Positions 1 to 5,668 of a stretch of DNA of 23,034 nucleotides are shown here, piece by piece (within the stretch, counting starts at the first letter, position 1; every line of letters starts with the position of its first letter). Origin of the DNA: a virus; IMG/VR virus record IMGVR_UViG_3300025889_001000, positions 1-23,034 of that record. One strand, given 5' to 3'. The notes below the pieces were generated by a model. That model saw only the letters and a program-made list of their open reading frames with translations. It was not told the origin of the DNA and did not search any database. The position numbers and the translations under genes are program-made.

Positions 1-1277
1 AATACATTCAATCCACCTAGACCTTGAGTAGTTCCTTCAGCGAATGGATTAGCAACTAGCCCATAGCGCGTTTTGAAACCGATTTTTGGTTGGAAGTTAT
101 TAGTATCAACTGCACGTACCATTTGTAATGGAACATAGGGGCAATAAAATAAACCGGCATCGTATGCATTAGTACCTTTATATCCAACTACTGCAAATTC
201 TCTAGTAGAAGATACTGCGGCATATGGATCAATATAAACTTTGATACGACCAAACATCGTACCAGCAAAGGTATTACCAGTATCATCAACGTTCAAATTA
301 ACTTGCCCTTGAAGTGCTGAATTATAATCCAATAAACCCGCCATTGCCAACGCACTAGCAACATCAGATGTACAGATCATAATATTGCCTTTACCACGAC
401 GAGTCGTTTTAGCAATAGTATTACATTCGCGCTCAATTTGGAATGCCAAACCTTTTACTTTTTCTACCAGCCAACGACCATTAGAATCAGTATCCAAATC
501 AAACTGACCGGCAGTAGTAGTACCTACTTGACAACCAGTTTTTGCAGTACCATAAATCGTGCGAACAACTTCACGATTAATTTCTGATAGAATTTCACTA
601 GAAAGAATATTAGCCAATTCCGTTTCAGCATCCAATCCATGAACTGCTTTCAAGTCTTGTGCAAGTTCAATTGAATATTCTGCTTTCAATGCACGAGTTT
701 TAGCAGTAACAGCTACTTTCTCAATAGAGAATGCCATTTCTTGGAAAGTCAAATCTTCGGCAGTAGCAGTAGCCATTGCGGTACAAGCGGCTGCATTAGC
801 AACAAACGTATTGGCAGCGGCAGAACCAACTGTCAATGATTGTTGCGCACCTGCGATACCAGCAAAACCGGTATTAGCTTCGTTATAGAATGCCTCAGTT
901 GCGCCCGCTGTGATATTAGCAGTGGTATAGCTTGAACGCATTGCAAAAATCAGTCCGGTAGGACCTGTCATTGGCTGAACGCCGCAAATATCATAAGCGA
1001 TCAAATTAGGCAATGAACGACGAACTAAACTGATAAGAATAGGATCAAAACCGGCAACTGGACCACCTGAAGCTGCGGAACCACCGTATCCACCAGTACC
1101 GGCGGCATTGGCAGGAGTCGCTTCAAACAACATTTGACCAGATTTTTGCATTTCAACTGCTTGATTTTCTAAAATAACCGCAGTTACCGCTTTACGATAT
1201 GGGTCTTTAATCGCAGGCAAATCAGGATTATCTAATACTGATTCCCATTTGCTTTGTAAGTTTTCTGAAAGATACAT
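1..1277 (-). CDS. 23: Major capsid protein, T4 gp23 family (3' end cut by window)
   Basis: Forms the hexameric shell of the phage head. The frame is open from an ATG at 1275-1277 to the window edge, giving about 425 residues; the C-terminus is missing. Family signatures visible are RRSLPNLIAYDICGVQPM (about residues 86-103), YSIELAQDLKAVHG, INREVV, YIDPYA, a VGYKG box, and FQPKIGFKTRYG near the edge. T4 gp23 loses a 65-residue propeptide to gp21 after an L-x-E site; here LFE|A ends at residue 52 in the matching place, so the mature protein probably starts at Ala53. A strong ribosome site, AAGGAG, lies 6-7 bases before the start. It follows the scaffold gene by 21 bases. The glycine- and alanine-rich stretch after the cleavage site is unlike T4 but minor. 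Identification is firm from motifs and synteny. Confidence 0.97.
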   Translation of the reverse strand, partial: MYLSENLQSKWESVLDNPDLPAIKDPYRKAVTAVILENQAVEMQKSGQMLFEATPANAAGTGGYGGSAASGGPVAGFDPILISLVRRSLPNLIAYDICGVQPMTGPTGLIFAMRSSYTTANITAGATEAFYNEANTGFAGIAGAQQSLTVGSAAANTFVANAAACTAMATATAEDLTFQEMAFSIEKVAVTAKTRALKAEYSIELAQDLKAVHGLDAETELANILSSEILSEINREVVRTIYGTAKTGCQVGTTTAGQFDLDTDSNGRWLVEKVKGLAFQIERECNTIAKTTRRGKGNIMICTSDVASALAMAGLLDYNSALQGQVNLNVDDTGNTFAGTMFGRIKVYIDPYAAVSSTREFAVVGYKGTNAYDAGLFYCPYVPLQMVRAVDTNNFQPKIGFKTRYGLVANPFAEGTTQGLGGLNV

Positions 1278-1298
1278 TATTACTCCTTGTTTAAATTA

Positions 1299-2291
1299 TT
1301 AGATTTTTGTGCGAGAAATTGCATTAGCAACTTGCGCGACGAATGGATCAACATATTTCTGTTTACCATCGTCTTGAATTGCTTCATGGAGATGGTTAGT
1401 TTCTACTTTTTTAACTCCAGTCGGAAAATAGTTTTCCCGAATCGTCTCTAGCTTTTGTTCATAATCTTCCTCTGTGGAAAATTGCACACTCTCTGCAAGT
1501 GTTTTGATTTTTTCAGCTTGAGTAGAAGTTAGTCCTTCACATACATCCCTCATAATTAAATCTTTCTTGGATTCAATCAGTGATTTTTTAAACGTGATAC
1601 CACGCTCAATTTCTTCATTTAATTGATCTTCCAGGGATTCGACTTTGGCAGCCAATTCTTCGACCAAATCAACTTTTTCAGTTGGCACGTCGATATAATG
1701 TTCTGCGAAAAGATTTCTTAAACCTGAGATGAAATCTTCGGTTAATTCTGATCTAAGACCAGTCTCAATAGCGATTTCATTTTCTTCTAGCCATTGTTCG
1801 ACTACATAGTTCAGATAATCGTCGATTTTTTCCGATAGTTCTTCATTGATATTAGTAACAGCATCTTCCAAAGCTTCTGCATATTGTGATTCCAATTCTT
1901 CTTCAATCTGAGATACGCGATCTAATACCCTTGCTTCGAAAATCGTAGTTACTTTATCTTTGAATTCTTCTGAAAGATTTTCATTAGCAAAAATAGCATT
2001 GATATCTTCTTTGAAAATTTCAGATGAATCGTTTTCCGCATCTTCATTCGTTAATTTATCAACGGTTTTTGAAGATGCTGCTGAAGGATGGGTCGTAGGC
2101 GCAGTTGCTTTTTTAGCTGCCTTGGTCGCATCAATTTTTTCCGAATCATCCAATGGATTAGCATCGGTGTTTTTTGGACCACCTAAGTCTACTATTTCTG
2201 CGTCTAATTTTTGCATGGGTGCCGCAGGAGCATTCTTTTTGCTTTGATTGAGAATATCTGCTGCTGCTTCCATTAATTTATCACTTGCCAT
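1299..2291 (-). CDS. 22: Prohead core scaffold protein, T4 gp22 family
   Basis: Major internal scaffold around which gp23 assembles; in T4 it is later degraded by gp21 to small peptides. The 330-residue product (T4: 269) is strongly acidic and mostly predicted helix. An Ala/Pro/Lys-rich low-complexity N-terminal third is followed by Glu-rich helices from about residue 95, including probable coiled-coil segments around 120-160 and 208-235. Several L/I-x-E sequences are possible protease sites. It lies between the protease and capsid genes exactly as in T4. AAGGAG sits 6 bases before the ATG, and a TATAAATA late box ends about 24 bases upstream. The C-terminal segment FVAQVANAISRTKI resembles the conserved end of gp22 proteins. 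Assignment rests on position, composition and this C-terminus. Confidence 0.93.
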   Translation of the reverse strand: MASDKLMEAAADILNQSKKNAPAAPMQKLDAEIVDLGGPKNTDANPLDDSEKIDATKAAKKATAPTTHPSAASSKTVDKLTNEDAENDSSEIFKEDINAIFANENLSEEFKDKVTTIFEARVLDRVSQIEEELESQYAEALEDAVTNINEELSEKIDDYLNYVVEQWLEENEIAIETGLRSELTEDFISGLRNLFAEHYIDVPTEKVDLVEELAAKVESLEDQLNEEIERGITFKKSLIESKKDLIMRDVCEGLTSTQAEKIKTLAESVQFSTEEDYEQKLETIRENYFPTGVKKVETNHLHEAIQDDGKQKYVDPFVAQVANAISRTKI

Positions 2292-2315
2292 TTGAATCTC
2301 CTTGTGTTATATTCT

Positions 2316-2323
2316 TATTTATA
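2316..2323 (-). promoter_or_regulatory. T4-type late promoter box before gp22
   Basis: Minus-strand TATAAATA, the exact T4 late -10 motif recognised by the gp55 sigma factor with gp45/gp33 in T4. It lies in the 65-base gap between gp21 and gp22, about 24 bases before the gp22 start. The same distance is seen at two other genes here. Confidence 0.75.
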
Positions 2324-2356
2324 ATATGGGGAATTTTACTCTTATATTTTAATAGT

Positions 2357-3025
2357 TTAAATTTTTTTACGAGTAATACCATCTAAATACCACTCGAATA
2401 GCTTTGCCGCAGTATTTTCTATTTGTTTTTTTGTAAATGATTTAGATGTTTCATATAATTTTTCAACATCTTGCTCTATATATGTTCCTTTTGCCATATC
2501 ATACCAAAATTCTTTACCTTCCATAATTCCTTGAACATATACTTCTGCGCTAGGATCATGAACTAAGTCCGCTGCTGTGGACAATCTAAGATCATCTTGA
2601 ACTAAGTTGTATCCTTCTTTAGTCAAAGCAATTGATCCCATTGCTCTTGAAGAAACACCTAAACTTACACCACCATCTATTAAATTTTTTGCTATCAAAC
2701 CACAAGGTGTATCCAATATCAATGCTTTACCATAAAAAGTATTATTATCTTCTTTTAATGATATAATACGATGGGAAGCTCTATCCAGATTTATTTGGGG
2801 TGAACTCGGATGGGCAAGTTCGCCTAATGCTCGATTTTTATTTATATATTCTTCTGTATATCTTTGGACTTCTCTTCTAAGAGTGTCCATTTTATACATT
2901 CGATTATTTCTATTAACTTTTTCAGCTACTAGAAAAGTTCCTTCAATATATAAACGCTTTTTACCATCTTCTGTTTTTTCAGTTATGAATTTAGCGTCAT
3001 CAATATTTTCGGTGATTAGTTTCAT
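2357..3025 (-). CDS. 21: Prohead core protease, T4 gp21 family
   Basis: Serine protease that matures the prohead by cutting scaffold, core and capsid proteins after L/I-x-E sites. The 222-residue product (T4: 212) carries the family core: LYIEGTFL (25-32), the NRNNRMY segment (38-44), the GELAHPSSP box with the probable catalytic His72, SHRI (84-87), and SLGVSSRAMGS with the probable nucleophile Ser125 or Ser126. The fold is related to herpesvirus assemblin-type proteases (family knowledge). The ATG at 3023-3025 is one base from the stop of the upstream 121-residue gene, which suggests coupled translation. It is followed by the late promoter and gene of its main substrate, gp22. Confidence 0.96.
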   Translation of the reverse strand: MKLITENIDDAKFITEKTEDGKKRLYIEGTFLVAEKVNRNNRMYKMDTLRREVQRYTEEYINKNRALGELAHPSSPQINLDRASHRIISLKEDNNTFYGKALILDTPCGLIAKNLIDGGVSLGVSSRAMGSIALTKEGYNLVQDDLRLSTAADLVHDPSAEVYVQGIMEGKEFWYDMAKGTYIEQDVEKLYETSKSFTKKQIENTAAKLFEWYLDGITRKKI

Positions 3026-3026
3026 T

Positions 3027-3392
3027 TTACAATCCTACCAACGCTGGTGAATATGTTGCTTCTTTGGACATAACCAATATCAATGTGCCATCTGTTCCTG
3101 AATTAGTAACATAAATATTGGAACTTGCATTAGTTGTTATAGGAATATCATAGTCTACCAGTGGTAAATTAGCATTTTGATATAAATCTAAAATAACATT
3201 ACCAGTTGCATTATCGCCTCGATAGATTTTCCAATAACCACTACCAGTCGCAAATGCCATTGCTATACTAGCCGCAGATACTATCTCAGTTGTAGTATTA
3301 ACTGACAAATGAGTTAAATTAATAGTAGTGGCAGTATTACCGGTAATTCGTATCGTGCTTTTTGAACGTAATGTATTTTTTATTTCTAACAT
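3027..3392 (-). CDS. Small beta-rich protein of unknown function in the capsid locus
   Basis: A 121-residue product I do not recognise. Ser/Thr/Asn-rich sequence with alternating hydrophobic residues suggests a beta-sandwich, for example KSTIRITGNTATTINL at the N-terminus and TDGTLILVMSK near the C-terminus. There is no signal peptide, membrane segment or Cys. It lies between the 55-residue gene (3-base gap) and gp21 (1-base gap), inside the head-assembly cluster. A virion role such as head decoration is therefore reasonable but is only inference from position and fold style. It has no counterpart in the T4 20-67-68-21 interval. Confidence 0.75.
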   Translation of the reverse strand: MLEIKNTLRSKSTIRITGNTATTINLTHLSVNTTTEIVSAASIAMAFATGSGYWKIYRGDNATGNVILDLYQNANLPLVDYDIPITTNASSNIYVTNSGTDGTLILVMSKEATYSPALVGL

Positions 3393-3394
3393 TT

Positions 3395-3562
3395 CTATAA
3401 TCCATTAAAATTCTTTTTGAGATTTTGTTTTTTAGTTCTCAACTTAGATTCAACTATATTGTGTAATTTAGTATTGATTAAAGTGTTATTTTCCAATAAT
3501 CTATTATTTATGATATTGTAGATTACTGATTTATCTATGTTAGATGAATTTATATTATCCAT
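3395..3562 (-). CDS. Small hypothetical protein, 55 residues
   Basis: A short gene from ATG (3560-3562) to TAG (3395-3397). Product is Asn/Lys/Ile-rich and probably helical: residues 9-26 (IDKSVIYNIINNRLLENN) and a basic tail RTKKQNLKKNF. It fits tightly between neighbours, starting 4 bases after the upstream stop and ending 2 bases before the next start. AGGAA lies about 8 bases before its ATG, which supports real translation. Without it there would be a 174-base hole in a genome with almost no gaps. Basic composition and location among prohead core genes hint at an internal head protein, but no homology is recognised. Confidence 0.65.
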   Translation of the reverse strand: MDNINSSNIDKSVIYNIINNRLLENNTLINTKLHNIVESKLRTKKQNLKKNFNGL

Positions 3563-3566
3563 TTTA

Positions 3567-4034
3567 TTAAATTCCTAGTGATGATCGGCGCCGCATTGAC
3601 ATTTTTCTTTTTAGTAATGTTCTTCTTAATTTTGCTCGGCGTGAAGTTTTCCATGATCGTTTCAATAATCTTGCTTTTTTCATTCTTTCAAATGCTGGTA
3701 TTCGTTTAACAGTTGAACCAGAAATTCTATAGCCTTTTATACCAGATTTTTTGACGTTTCTCTGAACAACTATTTTTCCTTTAGCATTTCTTCGAATACG
3801 TCTACGGATTTTAGTCACTCGACCCATCTTAACTATATTTGCGTTTTTACCGGATTCTGATATAATGTTTGATAATTCATTAAAGTTGTCTGACATATTT
3901 GAAGCAACATAGATTTTGGCTTCATCCAATCTATGTTGTGCTATTTCATTCAATCGAAATTTAATTTGTTCCTGGAATTCTATTATTTTACTATTTATAA
4001 TAGTGTTGATAATAAATTCTTGAATACTATTCAT
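3567..4034 (-). CDS. Very basic prohead core/internal protein, possibly gp68-like
   Basis: A 155-residue product with two parts. Residues 1-60 look helical, with the pattern KFRLNEIAQHRLDEAKIYVA typical of the N-terminal domain of T4-like prohead core proteins. Residues 68-155 are packed with Arg/Lys (RRRIRR, KRSWKTSRRAKLRR) and end in RRRSSLGI, suiting DNA or scaffold binding. Candidate gp21 cuts are LDE|A (38) and ISE|S (60), which would release the basic half. T4 has gp67 and gp68 core proteins in this place between gp20 and gp21; the gp68 link is inference. I chose the ATG at 4034, one base after the preceding stop, rather than an upstream TTG at 4082 that would overlap the preceding gene by 47 bases. 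Confidence 0.8.
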   Translation of the reverse strand: MNSIQEFIINTIINSKIIEFQEQIKFRLNEIAQHRLDEAKIYVASNMSDNFNELSNIISESGKNANIVKMGRVTKIRRRIRRNAKGKIVVQRNVKKSGIKGYRISGSTVKRIPAFERMKKARLLKRSWKTSRRAKLRRTLLKRKMSMRRRSSLGI

Positions 4035-4035
4035 T

Positions 4036-4617
4036 TTATTTAATCGTAGTATGTTTAAAAGCAAATTCGGATGCTTTAGCAAAATGAGACGGTGATTTAT
4101 GGACCAAATCTCTTAATTTTTCGGCAGCATCTGGATTTAAAGCTTTATGCAATGCTACTATTGCCGATGCAGTCATTCCATCAACTTTTCTAGTTGAACC
4201 ATCAGCAAATTTAACTCTTTGAGCTTGTTTTTCATTATGAATTTTATGCAGTATATCCATTACAGCTTCTTCAATTTGTTCAATTTCTTCCGTTTGAATT
4301 GCTGGATTAGAAATATCAGGACCATAAGGAACTGAAAAATGCTTATCAAGTTTCGCGTTATAATAGAGTGCAACCTTAGTATTATTAAGATAATATCTAA
4401 TAGCTTCTCGTTTTAATACTAGAACAAATGGTGGATCTTTAGGCATATTTGATACCGATTCCGATTGTATAGTAGCAGTATTGGTATCGTCATTTGAATC
4501 TTTGTTAATAGTAAATCGATGCGCCTTATATTTTCTACCATCAACTCCAATTTTATAATCAGATGTTGATACAACACTTTCGAATAAGGTATTCTTGAAT
4601 TGGTCTAATGTTTTCAT
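4036..4617 (-). CDS. Internal head protein candidate with capsid-targeting-like N-terminus
   Basis: A 193-residue product. The start MKTLDQFKNTLFE|S resembles the short capsid-targeting sequences of T4 internal proteins (MKTYQEF type), which gp21 removes after Glu; here the likely cut is after Glu13. A second site, EEIEQIEE|A (cut after Glu117), separates an N-terminal domain from a C-terminal domain. That C-terminal part (about 133-190) contains VKFADGSTRKVDGMTASAIV and a helical region ending FAKASEFAFKH, a type that recurs in phage core proteins as I recall it. The stop of the upstream 342-residue gene is 5 bases from this ATG. Function beyond packaging in the head is unknown. Confidence 0.8.
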   Translation of the reverse strand: MKTLDQFKNTLFESVVSTSDYKIGVDGRKYKAHRFTINKDSNDDTNTATIQSESVSNMPKDPPFVLVLKREAIRYYLNNTKVALYYNAKLDKHFSVPYGPDISNPAIQTEEIEQIEEAVMDILHKIHNEKQAQRVKFADGSTRKVDGMTASAIVALHKALNPDAAEKLRDLVHKSPSHFAKASEFAFKHTTIK

Positions 4618-4622
4618 GGTAA

Positions 4623-5651
4623 TTAAACTTGAAAATTGCCGAGTTCCATTTCACTCTTATGTTTATCGGCGAAATGACTAGCAGCTTCTTTTCTATCTGC
4701 AACTGAAAAAATATGATGTCCTTTTTGTCCAGGTTTTCCATACTCTTTAGCATATGAATCGGCTGCACGATCTGCATGATATTTCCACAATTTTTTTGCT
4801 TTCTCATGATCATATTTACCAGCTTTAACTTTCTTTTCCAAATTCTTAGCAACTGGTACATGACTCGATTTATATAAATGCCTATCATTATCGGCATGAG
4901 TGACTAATTTATAGGCATTATCCGATAATTCTTCATCTAATTGTTCAAATTCTTCTTTTTGAAGAATTTTGGAATCATTTTTAATATTTTTGATATCCGA
5001 TGTAAGTCTATGGATCGAATGTTGTTGTGCATGTTTCGCTGCCGATGCATGATCTGGAAATTCATCAACATATTTATCCATAAATCTAACAACATGTTGA
5101 GGTTCGCCACTTGGATGACCGGTATATTCTTTTGTTACAGTATACCTTGAATCTTTTCTATTTGTTAAAGTTGGTTTATTACTATCATCCAAATCAAAAT
5201 GTTTTACCGGATGTAATTTACTTTCTTCCAATTGTTCGACTTCTTCGTTTTGTTTATATTTGGCAGCTTGTCGTTGCAAATGCAATGAAGTTCGATAAAA
5301 TTTAGATCGACCAGTTGGCGAATCGCCCTTTGCAACATATCCATGTCTTTTAGCCAACTCCATTCTTTCTCTAACATCTTCACCACTAAGCGCAAAATGA
5401 TCGGTATTTACTCCACCAGTTTGAGTCAAAATTCTATGTGCATCTGCTGGATGAACTGCTCCTTCTTCCAAGGAATCACTAGATTCATTTATATCTATGG
5501 ATCCAACATCTCCAAATAAATCAATAGCAATATCATTTTTCTTTACATCTAAAAAATTCATGGCACGTTCTGAAATTGCTTCATATATACTTTGCTTTGC
5601 GCCAATAGCATCACTGTTATATGCATTTGATATGATATCTTGGATTTTCAT
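4623..5651 (-). CDS. Prohead core polyprotein candidate with repeated protease sites
   Basis: A 342-residue product, first gene of the core cluster. Residues 6-48 (ISNAYNSDAIGAKQ, then ISERAMNFLDVKKNDIAIDL) match the pattern of the T4-like core-protein N-terminal domain. Three acidic linkers carry gp21-type sites: SLEE|G (after 63), EEVEQLEE|S (after 143) and EEFEQLDE|E (after 240). They bound segments of about 80, 97 and 102 residues. The segments are His/Lys-rich, for example the end segment GKYDHEKAKKLWKYHADRAA. Cleavage would leave several small proteins inside the head. Start ATG 5649-5651 has GGAG 10 bases upstream and a late promoter box 23 bases upstream. The domain split and motif are visible; processing and packaging are inferred. 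Confidence 0.85.
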   Translation of the reverse strand: MKIQDIISNAYNSDAIGAKQSIYEAISERAMNFLDVKKNDIAIDLFGDVGSIDINESSDSLEEGAVHPADAHRILTQTGGVNTDHFALSGEDVRERMELAKRHGYVAKGDSPTGRSKFYRTSLHLQRQAAKYKQNEEVEQLEESKLHPVKHFDLDDSNKPTLTNRKDSRYTVTKEYTGHPSGEPQHVVRFMDKYVDEFPDHASAAKHAQQHSIHRLTSDIKNIKNDSKILQKEEFEQLDEELSDNAYKLVTHADNDRHLYKSSHVPVAKNLEKKVKAGKYDHEKAKKLWKYHADRAADSYAKEYGKPGQKGHHIFSVADRKEAASHFADKHKSEMELGNFQV

Positions 5652-5668
5652 TTATTTTTCTCCGGGTG

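Noticed and set aside
3992-3999. TATAAATA inside the basic core protein gene (also 6703-6710 in the portal intein and 13856-13863 in gp17)
   Set aside because: These are inside coding sequence and not near a following start. Chance matches are expected in AT-rich DNA.
3567-4082. Longer form of the basic core protein starting at TTG 4082
   Set aside because: It would overlap the preceding gene by 47 bases; the ATG at 4034 directly follows that gene's stop and gives a family-like N-terminus.
4559-4897. Minus-strand alternative frame of 112 residues
   Set aside because: It lies within the larger polyprotein frame and overlaps the next start; Ile/Lys-rich shadow sequence without a motif.
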